Below the pieces are notes generated by a model. The model was not told the origin of the DNA. It did no database searches and worked only from the letters and a program-made list of their open reading frames with translations. Shown piece by piece: positions 1-10,573 of a DNA stretch of 64,000 nt. Within the stretch, counting starts at the first letter, position 1. Every line of letters starts with the position of its first letter. Position numbers and translations under genes: made by a program. This DNA is from Sistotremastrum niveocremeum HHB9708 (taxonomy: Eukaryota > Basidiomycota > Agaricomycetes > Sistotremastrales > Sistotremastraceae): contig KV419426.1 in NCBI GenBank assembly GCA_001630475.1, positions 204,939-268,938 of the forward strand. The letters run 5' to 3'.

Positions 1-503
1 TCGTGAGTGATTTTCATTATCTGACATTTTAGTCGAGGGCACTGGTACACTTATCGCGCTCATCGTCAAGTCAATAGTCATTTACGGTATGTCTTTCGAT
101 ATCTCCTCGTGAGCATCACTCATATAGTCCATCGCTGTCTCGCTCTCCAGCTTCATCATCTGTCATCGACTGATCGGCTGCTCAATTCCTTGTTCAAGAA
201 ACATCAGATATCAGAGGTATGACCCTATCATCCAAATCGTTCAAAGTCGCCATGATTCACACTGCTGGCCAGCATCTGACATGCAGAATATGCCCTCATC
301 GCGACGGGTTCGCTCTCATTTTCGTTCGGCCGAGTCCTCACGATCGTCCATCGTCGCTGATTCCTCGGTCGTTGCGATTCCTCGGAAATCATGAACATGA
401 GAGTGGGATGTGGCTCGGGTGAGAGATCTCGAAGAAAATGTTGATTGAGGTGCTTGATGAGGTAGACGGGGTTGCCCCTCTCAATTTCTTGTCGAAAATC
501 CAA
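1..503. repeat. Dispersed repeat, copy 1 (left edge)
   Basis: The first ~500 bases match 17280-17770 in the same orientation and the reverse complement of about 15290-15530. Shared landmarks include CTGACATTTTA, the CATCACTCATATAGTCCATCGC stretch, and TGAGGTGCTTGATGAGGTAGACG. Similarity is roughly 75-85% by eye and extends past the left edge. No convincing gene was found in it; short frames on both strands look degenerate. It marks this region as duplicated. Confidence 0.6.
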
Positions 504-743
504 TAGTCGTCATATCCATGTCAGTAGTCTTGGTTGTTGTCCATTCCCATGTGCACGTATAGTATACGCATCTGCCTGTGCATGTCCGAATATCGTCAAG
601 TCGCCATAAACTTGCGTGTGCCAGTATGCTGTGCGTTTCGTGTCATATCTTCTCGAGCAATCGCATGGTGTACGATTAAATCCATATGCGATAGTACGAT
701 CCAGACTCATGCAGTCTGATCGTAGACGATCTTGGAAGGACCA

Positions 744-780
744 TCGCACAGGTCTGGAATAAATAGAGTAGTTAAAGCGG
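744..780 (+). promoter_or_regulatory. Conserved upstream box, copy 1
   Basis: Contains CGCACAGGTCTGGAA followed after a short gap by TTAAAGCGG, about 280 bases before the start at 1058. It is one of six related boxes found upstream of this peptide family. Function unknown; conservation may simply reflect recent duplication. Confidence 0.4.
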
Positions 781-1057
781 ATTTTAGCGTTATCGATGAT
801 CGCTGAGATTGATCGATCGAGTTGGATCGAACATCATGCGTCAATTGCAAGCCCTCCAATTTTCGCGGGGTGATTTTCTTGTGCTGGACAGGGAAAGAGT
901 ATGATTGTCTTGGCTTGAGCCCTTGGATCCAGGTGACATGAGGTGACTATAGCGAGGCGTTGGATGGAAGTACTGGCATCTCGTATAGATTCAGTGGATC
1001 AGTCTGGCTGGAGGAGCTCGTACATTGACATCGCCATTACACACCACGACCACAGCC

Positions 1058-1280
1058 ATGCTTGATATCTCCTTTTCAAAAGTCGCTCTCGTTTTCATAT
1101 TCGCCGCCGCCCTTGTCACAGCTTCCCCGTCTCCTGAAAACGAAAGTTAGCTATGCTCCTTACTTTTCTAAAGACGTACTGGTACTCACAGAAACCGGTT
1201 CGATCATTCGATAAACGAAGGCTAGGGGAAGGCCTGAGACGGATGGGTTCAATGATCTTTATGTGTATCGTCCTTTGTGA
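1058..1280 (+). pseudogene. YxY peptide-family gene, probably frameshifted
   Basis: Exon 1 starts at 1058 and gives a signal peptide ending VTASPSPENE, nearly identical to the copy at 19500. Exon 2 would start at 1221 after AAACGAAG and read ARGRPETDGFNDLYVYRPL then stop at 1278-1280. One extra A sits before the donor (GAAAGTTAGC instead of GAGGTCAGC). Splicing at that GT puts exon 2 into a frame with an immediate TAG, and reading through gives a stop after ENES. Unless splicing is unusual the gene is broken. The conserved exon 2 shows it was functional recently. Confidence 0.6.
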
Positions 1281-2778
1281 ACTTGATTTTGGAATCAGAA
1301 ATTCTGAGTGGGTGTGTCGTCATGGCTATATGAATTCTTGGAGTGTACTTACGAAGGAGGAAGTTTGATACAGATACACTCGAGTGAGTCGACTCGCAGG
1401 GCTACAGATGAAGGAGTAGCGTTGAGTGTTGACTCGGATTGCGTTGAGAATTGGATACCTTTGATCCATTCCGAGTAACCTGGAACCTCGGTTCGACGTG
1501 GTGCGAGATGCGAATTACTATGCACGCATATGTAAAGTTGTACAGTATATGTCTGCGTGAATGTCGATAATCGACGATCCTGAACAAGAGACGTCAATGT
1601 CAGTCAAAGGCCGCATCTCCAGGCCATTGAGTGGTACGACTCAGACTCACCATCCATAAATCATAACCCCCCGCTATTCCAATCCCCATACTTCCCTTCC
1701 CTTACCCCTCCTCTCCGTTTCAAGACTTGGAGACAAGCCTGGCCATGCTGTAGCGTTCAAACGGGCAATGCCAAAGACCGAACCACGAGTCTGGTACGAG
1801 CTTTCTGAGGTGCTGAGACCTCAAGTCCGAAAGTCAAAGTCTTGGCGATGTGAAGAAGGTATCGAAGTAGTGATGATAGTATGTCGACTCTTCGGTGGTG
1901 TATCGTCGGACGGGTATCATTGCTGCCAGTACTCGATATCGAGCCATTCGTCTGGGTCGGTTATGAGAGGATACTCCTAGGATGCGGCGGCTCATTCAAT
2001 GGACAAAGAGTCATCTTGGGAAGAACTGTATTCAATCGAGCTCGAATACAAGTACAGCAATAGACAGGAGCAAATCGAGCGACGAGGAAGTGAACATCCA
2101 AATCCGATCGATTATCCGTCTGCAGAGCCTCCTCCGCCTATCAGGCCTGCTTCAGGGAGGAGAGCGTAGAAGGATGGGAGGAGAGGTGGTGACAACAGGT
2201 CAACACCTCCGGCGCGAGGGTGGCGTGCCCGTCGGCTCACCGGGTGGGCCGGGCATGCCACGCACTCACTAGCTCTCCAACCGTCGACGGTCCTGATGAC
2301 GGAGATGGTCTAAGACATAGTTGCTCTCGATAGGACGTATGAATGTAAAACATATGATGTATATATATAACTCTTGTGACCCCTTCTCTCGAGTGAAAGG
2401 GAGGGAGGGAGGGTTTTTGAAATGAAAACATCTTTGAATCTTTGCAATAGCTGCCCGAGTAGCTGAGAGAGCAGTCTGGCGCGAGAGCGGAAAGGCCTAG
2501 CTATATTATGTAATCTCATCTCTACATCACGCTCCGTTGCCGCTCTGTAGACTTCGGACTCCTTCGGAGTCCTCCATATTATCCGAACCGAACCGAAAAT
2601 AAATTTTGATCCGGTCATCTTCACTCCCTCCCTCCCAACATTGATATATTTTTATTACATGTAATTCACATGAATCAAACTTCGGCATGATCCTCCTCTG
2701 ATACCACAAGTCTCGACCTCCCGAAATACCCCGAAAGAGTCAAAGACCTAGGATGTATTCCGTGCCTTTCGTATATAT

Positions 2779-2822
2779 AGCACATGCTACATGCTACAAT
2801 AGCACATGCTACATGCTACAAT
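2779..2822. repeat. Two tandem 22-bp repeats
   Basis: A 22-base unit beginning AGCACATGCTACATGC occurs twice in exact succession, followed by a partial third unit (AGCACAAT). It sits in the upstream region of the 3068 gene, just before its conserved box. Confidence 0.85.
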
Positions 2823-2858
2823 AGCACAATACGTACAACACGATATAGGGTGATCTTT

Positions 2859-2892
2859 CGCACAAGCCTGGAAAGTGGTGCACTTAACGCGG
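2859..2892 (+). promoter_or_regulatory. Conserved upstream box, copy 2
   Basis: CGCACAAGCCTGGAA followed by CTTAACGCGG, about 180 bases before the start at 3068. A TATAAATTCAG box follows at about 3008, some 60 bases before the start codon. Confidence 0.45.
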
Positions 2893-3067
2893 TGTTCGAG
2901 AGATATCCAGTGTCATCTACTTCCGCTTTATCAATTCTCAGATCTCAGTATCTGGATTTGTAGGGCCAGCCCAAGGTTCAAGGTAACATCCGCTGGCAAG
3001 AGACCTGTATAAATTCAGTTAGTTACAACTCACGAGATCTGGACGAACGAGCCGGCACACCTTGATC

Positions 3068-3379
3068 ATGATCCGCTCTTTCACGAACTTGAAAGCTCTC
3101 ATTCTCATTCTCACTTTCACCCTCGTCGCCCTCGTCGCAGCTTCCCCTGCTCCTGAAATTGAGGTCAGCTCTATATCTGACAATTCTTGGAAACACACCT
3201 TGCTCAGAGTTCATCGATTATCTGATTGCTTAACTGAATGGTGGATGAAGGCGAGGGGAAAGCCTAAGCTTAAGGTACCTGATACGAATGTGTTCGATGA
3301 GATATATAGATATGTATCTCAGTGGTACGTAGTACACCGTGCACATCTACAAAGTTGGAAGGTTGTTGAGCTGCTTTGA
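3068..3379 (+). CDS. Secreted YxY peptide precursor candidate
   Basis: Two exons: 3068-3163 and 3251-3379, 74 residues. Exon 1 is a signal peptide with a hydrophobic core and ends VAASPAPEIE right at the GTCAGC donor, as in its paralogs. Exon 2 opens ARGKPKLKVPDTN and runs into EIYRYVSQW, the family's Y-x-Y position. The remaining 19 residues to the TGA are nearly identical to those of the 4626 copy; a second intron at TG|GTACGT is possible, which would change this tail. Paralogs at 4626, 5666, 14675 (minus) and 19500 (minus) share the design. No known domain. The layout (signal peptide, short spacer, Tyr-rich tail) resembles fungal cyclic-peptide (dikaritin) precursors, but no KR site is present, so this role is inferred. 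Confidence 0.65.
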   Translation: MIRSFTNLKALILILTFTLVALVAASPAPEIEVSSISDNSWKHTLLRVHRLSDCLTEWWMKARGKPKLKVPDTNVFDEIYRYVSQWYVVHRAHLQSWKVVELL

Positions 3380-3905
3380 TCAGATCCGAGTTGATATGGT
3401 GTGGATTTGAAGCGCGACGTCAGAGAAGTAGAAGTATTGTTGGAGGTAGTACTGGTGTTGAATGTCGATTTGATGGATTTGACTCGGGAGGATGATTGAA
3501 TAAGCCGACAGCGGATATAACGATAGGGAGCCTTTGAGAATAAGAAATGGTTTACAGGTCGGCTAGAGAGAGCTGCCAGTGCCTTGTTATAATATGGCTT
3601 TCGCCTGAGGAAAGATCTGAAATAGTCGGGAAAATGCAATCAAGCTTCGACAGTTGAGCAGAACGAAATAACATGAAGATGCCAGTAATCGGGGTGTTGC
3701 AGCATAGCCTGAAAGTCGGAACATAAGACGCATCGACAGAATATTAACGGGACACATAGGTGATTCGCAACTCGAACCTGAACATGTCGATTAAACTCCC
3801 AAACCAACCTCATAGAGTCTGGATCGTACAGTGTGGCCATGTACTCGAATATGTCGTGCGTTTCGTATGGTACCTGATGGAATCGTACTATACAGGATGG
3901 TCGTT

Positions 3906-3942
3906 CGCACAAGCCTGGAAAGCGACAGAGCAGATAAAGCGG
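3906..3942 (+). promoter_or_regulatory. Conserved upstream box, copy 3
   Basis: CGCACAAGCCTGGAAAGCG followed by AGATAAAGCGG, about 230 bases before the truncated gene at 4139. A TATAAATTCAG box follows at about 4072. Confidence 0.4.
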
Positions 3943-4138
3943 TCCTTGCTAGTATCCAGCGCTCAAGTTCCGCCAATTTGAGATATCAGGCTTGTAGTCC
4001 AAGCTGCTGGGGTATGAGTCCACGAGGGATGAGGCGAGACGTGCGGTGTGGTATGCAAGGAAATTGTACTGTATAAATTCAGTTGTCGAGAGAGTTGGAT
4101 CGTCAGGTACTCCCACTCACCCAGTAAGCGCTCCAGCC

Positions 4139-4234
4139 ATGCTCCGAATCTCTTTCTCAAAGAGCTATGTCCAGAGCTCGGATCCCAATGGAATCGTAGA
4201 ACGAAGGAAGTTGAACGATGAGGAAGAGATCTAG
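4139..4234 (+). pseudogene. Truncated YxY peptide-family gene
   Basis: The frame begins MLRISFSKS, the same start as the intact 19500 copy, preceded by the family's TATA box and upstream box. Homology ends after the eighth codon: the hydrophobic core, the SPAPE end and exon 2 are missing, and unrelated hydrophilic residues follow until a stop at 4232-4234. It is best read as a deletion remnant within the array. Confidence 0.65.
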
Positions 4235-4459
4235 AGAAGGAGAATCCTGTTACTCGACCCGATGATGAACTGTCATCCCGCCATCCTCACTCCCTCCCTC
4301 TCAATATAATCTTGATAAATCATATCAGTCGAATTTCGGATTGATCTTTCTCTCATCCCACAAATCTCGACCTGCCCAGATCTTCAAACGCCCATGTATT
4401 CCGTGCCTTTCGTCTTGCACATGGTACATCATGGAAGAGCACTCTGTAGGATGATCCTT

Positions 4460-4493
4460 CACACAAGCCTGGAAAATGGTGTAGTTAACGCGG
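4460..4493 (+). promoter_or_regulatory. Conserved upstream box, copy 4
   Basis: ACACAAGCCTGGAAAATGG followed by AGTTAACGCGG, about 165 bases before the start at 4626. The sequence order matches the other copies. No TATAAATT box as clear as in the sister units was seen. Confidence 0.4.
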
Positions 4494-4625
4494 TCTCCGG
4501 AAGTATCAGCGTTCTGCTCTTGATATAGTTTGCTTGCATGTACCTCGCCCGGCAATGCGTGTAAGGAATCTATATAACTTGAATTACGGACGGACAAGAG
4601 TGCAGTGCAGTGCATACCTTTAGTC

Positions 4626-4969
4626 ATGCTCTCCTTCAAGTTCTCGAAAGCTCTCATTCTCACATTCACCCTCGTCGCCCTGCTCGTCGTGGCCTCCCCA
4701 GCTCCAGCTCCAGCTCCTATCGTCGAGGTCAGCTAAATCTTCCTCGTTCCCTCGTCCTCGAAAGCATACCAAACCTAACCAAAACTTTGATTCATCATTC
4801 AATGATTTAATTACTCGATTAAATGTCGAACGTCGAATGTTGAATGCAGGCGAGGGGAAAGCCTGAGGTGCCTGAGACGAATGCGGTTAATGGGATATAT
4901 AAATATATGATTGAGTGGTACGTACACCGTAGACATCTACAAAGTTGGAGGGTTGTTGAGCTGCTTTGA
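4626..4969 (+). CDS. Secreted YxY peptide precursor candidate
   Basis: Exons 4626-4727 and 4850-4969, 73 residues. Exon 1 encodes a signal peptide followed by SPAPAPAPIVE, with the GTCAGC donor directly after it. Exon 2 follows a GAATGCAG acceptor and reads ARGKPEVPETNAVNG, then IYKYMIEW. The last 16 residues (YVHRRHL...VVELL) are shared with the 3068 copy. The NAVNG-IYxY core is the most conserved part of the family, more so than the rest of the exon, suggesting it is the selected product. Expressed structure and maturation are unknown. A second intron starting at GTACGT (4919) cannot be excluded. Confidence 0.65.
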
Positions 4970-5491
4970 TTAGATCCGAGTTAATATGGTGTGGATTCGA
5001 AGCGCGAGGCCGACGTCGGAGAAGGATTGGTGGAGGTCGTACCAGTGTCGAATAGTTGTCGAATCTCAATTTGAGAGATTCGTGATATTCGGGACTCGGG
5101 GGATGTTTGGATAGTCCGTCAGCGGATACTAGTAGAACGATAGCGCGCTTCAAGTTCCCAGAATCAGATATGGCGATTAGTCGGAATGCGAGAGCTGCCT
5201 AATCGAAGTAATTCTGTATGACTTTTTCGCCACAGCCAAAATCCGAGAGTGTTGGGAAAGTCCAGATAAAAGTCAGAATTGAGCAGAGCAGCATACACAG
5301 CCTGAGAGTCGGGACATGAGACCCATCGAATGTAATAGGACACGATTGACGATTGGCGATTCGAACCTGAACTTGTAGATCAGACTCTCAATCCAACCTC
5401 GTAGAGTCTGGATCCGACAGCGGACCTGCGTAGGTTATGCCGGGCATTTCGTATGGTACTTGATGGAATCGTACGATATAGAATGATCGTT

Positions 5492-5527
5492 CGCACAGGC
5501 CTGGAAAGCGATAGAGCAGGTAAGCGG
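5492..5527 (+). promoter_or_regulatory. Conserved upstream box, copy 5
   Basis: CGCACAGGCCTGGAAAGCG followed by AGGTAAGCGG, about 150 bases before the start at 5666. A TATAAATTGAG box lies at about 5616. Confidence 0.4.
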
Positions 5528-5665
5528 TCTTTGATAGTATGCGGCGGTCTACTTCCGATTTATCCAATCTAGAGCTCATGCTTTGGTGTCCAAGTTGTTG
5601 GGCGGGCAAGGCTGCGTATAAATTGAGGACGAGAGTGCGATAGAGTACACACCATAGCGCTAGCC

Positions 5666-5919
5666 ATGCTTCCCTCCTTGAAAGTATCTCTTCTTCTTCT
5701 CTTCGCCGCCGTCCTGGTCGCAGCTTCTCCCGCACCTGAAAATCAGGTCAGAAATATCTATACTAATTTCTGAAGGCGAAACGGCGCTCACGATGATCCA
5801 TCATCCGATCAAAACAGGTTAGAGGAGAGGAACCTGAGACGAATGCTGTTAATGGGATATACGCGTACAAAAATCAATGGTGCGTACTAGTGCGAAGTTT
5901 TAGCGGACGAACGTTCTGA
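5666..5919 (+). CDS. Secreted YxY peptide precursor candidate
   Basis: Exons 5666-5746 and 5818-5919, 60 residues. The signal peptide ends LVAASPAPENQ at a GTCAGA donor. Exon 2 follows AAAACAG and reads VRGEEPETNAVNG then IYAYKNQW. PETNAVNGIYxY is shared with the 4626 copy, while the flanking residues and the C-terminal tail (CVLVRSFSGRTF) diverge. This is the last unit of the array. As with its sisters, the tail after the TGG codon may be intronic rather than coding. No KR processing site; function inferred only from family resemblance. Confidence 0.62.
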
Positions 5920-5929
5920 TTTCGTTCGA

Positions 5930-6803
5930 TCAGATCAGATTTGATATGGATTCTAACTCGAGGGCGAGGTCGAAGATCGAAGATGTAGAAGCATTCGTAC
6001 AAGGTGGTGCTGCTATTGAACTCGGATGTCGATTTGATCGATTCGTGAATACCGAGAAAGATATTTAAATCGGATGCTAGCTATCGATTTGGTCAGTTTG
6101 AAAAGAATGAGAACGAGTCGCCTGATTGAGAGATGAGTCCTTTTTTGCATGTGAGGGCATTATCGATGACGATCTTGTCCTACGATGAACTCGTCGCTGT
6201 CGTTTGGTGCGAATCTTCAAGCTCTGGCACGTATTACCGACGCGAGCTTCCGATGAGCGGTGATGCTCTTATGAGACTCTTGGACAGGAGTCAATCGAAG
6301 AATATGACAGTAACGAGCCCTCCCCGGATCGCACTTGGTCATGGAACGAATAGAGCGAGCTGGCTGGCCATGATTTAGCTTCTCCGCCGAGGAAAAATCT
6401 GAGAGCGGTAAGAGAGTGCAGCTGCGGCAAGAAAGTCGAGATTTGCGCTAGAAAAGTCTTGCTCGAACGACGAAGGTAGCAGGATGGCATAGTAGAGTCT
6501 GAGGATGCAAGATTTTGAATTTCAGAGGTTCAGAATACCGTGACAGACTCAGAGTGATGGACGTCGTCTGTCTTTCACTGAGACGGTCAGCCAGGGGAGG
6601 GTTTCATGGCCATGATATCAATCGGATCTGGTGTCGTCAATGTCGAAGCAGATGGAAGAAAATCGAACGGCGAAGACTCAGGCGAAGAGGCAAAGTCGGT
6701 CAGAGGAAGAAATTTGATCCCGCCTTCGGACGCTATAGCAGACTACGTCATCGTCGTCTTCACTCCATCGACACTCGTCAACGCCAACGTCGCCACACAC
6801 ACA
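5930..6803. other. Intergenic, no gene recognised
   Basis: Between the last array unit and the receptor gene. Frames of up to 81 codons are present but show no recognisable motif or splice-supported extension. The part just before 6804 is likely the receptor promoter and 5' leader; an in-frame upstream ATG exists at 6606. Confidence 0.4.
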
Positions 6804-9800
6804 ATGTCCGTCCTGCCCAATGCCACCACAACGTACGTCCGCCTCCTACACTCCCTCAACTCACTAACACCTTCCCCAGCTCTCCCATCGGCCTCCCTCA
6901 ACAGCTCCGACATCCTCACTAGCTCATCCCTCGCTCAAAATCCCCGAATAACTCCTCTCGACTCTCAATCAGGCCACGAAGCACTCCTAACAGCATGGCA
7001 TGCTCTCCATATCATCGGAGGACAGATCTTATTACCGTTCTTGTTGGTGACGATGTTTGTGGGGAGGGAGGCGAGGAGGAATCCGCTGCTTGTGAATTTC
7101 TGTTTTAGTTGGATTTTGTATTCGACTTTTTGTCTTTTGTTGTGAGTTCCCTTCTTTTTCTTCTTGGCTTTCTTTTCCTTCTTCTTTTGAGGGACGGGGA
7201 GGTCTGCTGTGTGAGGCGGAGGTGTCAAGGGATTGTTATCTTTTAACGATGCTGATTGATTTCGATGTAGATTCTACTCCGGAAAAACGAACGATGCAAA
7301 TCCCCCCATCCAACTCTGTCTAATCCAAGCTTCCCTAGTCCTCGGCTCCGAAGGAATGTACGTCCCCCTTCCCCTCCCTCGTTAGTCTAAATACTAACGC
7401 GGAGTAGGACCGTCATTACTTCGCTCTCCGTGGTCATTCAAGCATGGTATTACCTCCGCGTATCTTCTGTACCTGATGCAGAACCGAGGATATACGGGTG
7501 GCAAACTACACTCGTGCGTCCCCTCCCTCTCCCCCATACCCTCATTGCCTTATTGACTCGATGGTGTAGTTGATTTTGACGTCATATATCGCATTGATAG
7601 GATACGCAACAGCTTCAGCAATCGTACGTCCTCCCTCCCCTCCTTCCATCCAACGAATGTGTATTGATAAGGATGGGGTAGAGTGGTGTTGTAGACCCGA
7701 GTCTTGTAGGACGATCATATAATATATTCGTCTCTGATATACGGCATCGTCATCTGTACGTCTTCTCCTTCCCCCTTCTCCCACCCTTTCTCTCCCGTCC
7801 TCACCCTCGCTAATTTCCGCCGAAAACGAACTTTGACTGACGTCGAAATTCCACAGAGCAACAGCCCTAGCCCTCCTAGCCCTCCTCGCAGGCCTCCTCA
7901 TAATCCTCCTAAGCACACACATCCTCTACCTCATCTATTCAAATCGCCATACGATCAAACATTGGCGTCTTTCGAAGAGTGAGAGTGATATTGGGATGAT
8001 TTTTAGGACGCTTGTGTTTGTTGGGTATGGGGTTGCTTGTGTTGTGTGAGTTCTGGCGTTTCTTGTTGTTATTTTGGTTGGATGAGATGTTGATAATTTT
8101 TGGTTGGCGTAGGGTGAGCGCATTAGCTGCATTCACAGCTCGAACAGATTTCGTATACATGTTCACCGCAGCCCGTACGTCCCCTTTCTCGCCCCTCTCC
8201 CTTCCACCCCCTTGCAAATTCCATGTACTGATGGAGAGATAGTACCGACAATATCATTCTTCGTCTTCGGCACAAGAAGTGGTACAACGCGTCTTTGGCG
8301 TAAATGGTTAGGACTTCGAGTCCCTCCCGTCGCACCGACTATCCATCCCCCCGGTGCTGGAGTTCCGGGTGCTGGGGCTCCGGGTGCTGGAGGTCCGATG
8401 GAGTTGGATGAGTTTTCTAAGGTCGATGCGGACGCGGAAGGAGATGTGGATGTGGATGTGGAAGAAGTGAGAAATGACAGAAATGACAAAAGGGATGGAA
8501 GGGATGGAAGGGATGGAAGGAGAGGAGTGAGGATTACGAGAAGGACATCGGTGTATACGACCTCCCCCTCCGGAGAAACGACACGTCTTCATCTTCAACG
8601 TGCACCTTCTTCACACTCGCCTACGTCGCCTACGTCGCCTAAAAGACCGGGAATTCTTCCGCATCCGCTGTCTTCGCCTACACCCCGCTCGCAATCTGGT
8701 TCCCTGACTGGTTCACCTCTTTCGCCGCGATCGCCTACGAGTCAGACGAAGGCGAAAGGGTTCTCGTCGAGTTCGACGTACCTTTATCCTCGATCCGGCT
8801 CACATCGACGAGTACGAGAAAGTGGCAGTGGCGCGTCGATTTATCCAACTCCACCTCCTTCATCTTCACATTCACCTGCAAATATCTCTTCGTCGAATTC
8901 TGGACTCGCACCCGGCGCTGGATCTGGATTAGGAGGTGGATTGGGAGGTGGATTGGGGATGAGGAATACGTTAAGTTCGAGTGGTATACCGAAGATATAC
9001 ACACCAGGCGAGAATCCGAGTACCACCCCTCTTTCACAGACGAACACTCAAACGATCCTTCGAGATGGAAAGGAAAGCGGAGATGGGGATGGGGGGAAGA
9101 TAGGAAGTAGAGGTGTTATGCGTTCTGCGAGTACACCTCGATGGAGTGGACAAGTGAAACAGGGGAGTGCAGAGAGTGATGCGAGTCGGCGGGCTGTGTT
9201 TTCGCAATTCGGTTCGCATTCCGGGACGCATTCGTTGGAGGATTATTGGGAAGACGACGACGAGGAGGGTTTATCTTCAGGAGAGGACGGAGAGGATCAT
9301 GAGAAGGAGGGGTTGTATGCTGGGATGGCGGAGACGATGTCTCCTGACGAGTTCACCGAACTCACTGAACTTGGGCACGATCGACATCTCCATTATGATT
9401 TCCGTGGTGACGAAGGAGAAGAGGAGGATGAAGACGCTTCATTCGCGTCGGAGAGAGAGATGGAGAAGAAAAGAGCGGAGAAAGGAAAATGGAGGGCAAC
9501 ACCATCCGACGAATCCACGTCTCATGATCACGATGCCAGTGGGCGCAAAACGAAATCTGAGCCAGTCTCCCACACCCCACCACCACCACCACCTTCCTAT
9601 CCTTCCCATCCCCACCCTCAATCATATACGAGCACCCGCGCCCGACCTCAAGGTCCCCGTCAACGACGCTCTCAGCGCCAACGTCAGATGCACATCCCTC
9701 TACCACCTCCCCCTCCTTCTGTGTCGTTGATGAGGAATATGATGGCGCATCGACATACGGGATATTCAACCTCTACTTCTGTAGATACGGAGACGCCGCC

Positions 9801-10317
9801 TACGGCTGGGACGACGGGACATAGTCCTCACTCTCACTCCAATTCGTTTGGGTATGAACGAACGGGATCTTATCCATATCGATCGGATATACGATCTCCG
9901 GATCTTTTATCGACTCAGGCTGAAGGTTCTCATCATTCTCATTCTCATTCCCATCATGATACCCCGCTCGAACCAAACGAGCGCGAAGAGGATGAATATC
10001 AAGCAGTGAATGGAGGATCGGCGGATATAACGCCTGTCCGAGAACAAAATTCATGGCTTTCCTCACTCGCTCGAACACTCTCGCTCTCTACATCATCCAA
10101 CACCCACGCGCACTCTCATCCTCATCGTCCAATCAATTCACGGAATCTATCGCGTACCTCGCGCGCGAATGCACTCGAACGGAGTGTTGGAGCGAGTGTT
10201 GGGCGAAGAGGGGCGGAGAAGAGAGTGAAGAGGCCTGCGATGGTAGAATGGACGAGTGAACCTTGGTTACCTATTGCTGCCAAGTTTAGTAGTGGGAGTA
10301 TGGATGGACCTTATTGA
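6804..10317 (+). CDS. 7-transmembrane receptor-like protein with long tail
   Basis: Eight exons: 6804-7141, 7271-7357, 7408-7513, 7570-7623, 7682-7755, 7857-8045, 8113-8174, 8243-10317; 994 residues. The first ~303 residues contain seven hydrophobic segments (TM1 about 68-86), with short polar loops and an N-glycosylation site near the start (NAT). Features such as FYSG, QLCLIQAS and RTDFVYMF resemble the large basidiomycete family of uncharacterised 7TM proteins, which are GPCR-like. The last ~690 residues form a predicted cytoplasmic tail, Ser/Pro/His-rich and low in complexity, with acidic runs (EEDEDAS), poly-Pro and HSHSHSHH stretches. I chose ATG 6804 because the peptide after it resembles a receptor N-terminus; an upstream in-frame ATG at 6606 would add 66 residues. 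Ligand and G-protein coupling unknown. Confidence 0.75.
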
Positions 10318-10573
10318 TTTTCATTTTATTTGCCGATTTTTATCATTTGGACGACGGATGATTGAGCTTTTCTTTGTATGTTGCTTTGCTTTTGACTTTG
10401 ATACATTGTTGTTTCACTTATACCTTTGCTAATACTTTGGTACAATTCGTCGATACTTCACTAATACAGACAAGTGAAAACTGAAAACGCGGGGCACACA
10501 AATCAACAAGACACCAAGAAACCAAAAAAAGCGATCACAGAACAAAGCTTCACAGTACCAACAAGAGAGTAGG

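Larger units (their letters stand above)
530..5930 (+). repeat. Head-to-tail array of peptide-gene units
   Basis: Five related units lie in the same orientation, with start codons at 1058, 3068, 4139, 4626 and 5666. Each carries an upstream block of a few hundred bases (for example TTTCGTATGGTAC-like and CGCACAAGCCTGGAA-like stretches), a TATAAATT box in most copies, and a small secreted-peptide gene. The upstream block also occurs inverted at 19.52-20.0 kb in front of the minus-strand copy. The pattern suggests repeated local duplication with later decay of some copies. Confidence 0.75.

Noticed and set aside
2779-2822. Possible CRISPR-like or regulatory array from the 22-bp repeats
   Set aside because: Only two full units and no spacers; a simple tandem duplication in eukaryotic DNA. 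No tRNA or rRNA gene was recognised anywhere in the window either.
3317-3379. A second intron after the TGG codon in the 3068 and 4626 peptide genes
   Set aside because: The donor (TG|GTACGT) is attractive, but the read-through tail to TGA is conserved between the copies and no clear third exon was found. Left as an uncertainty in the gene entries.
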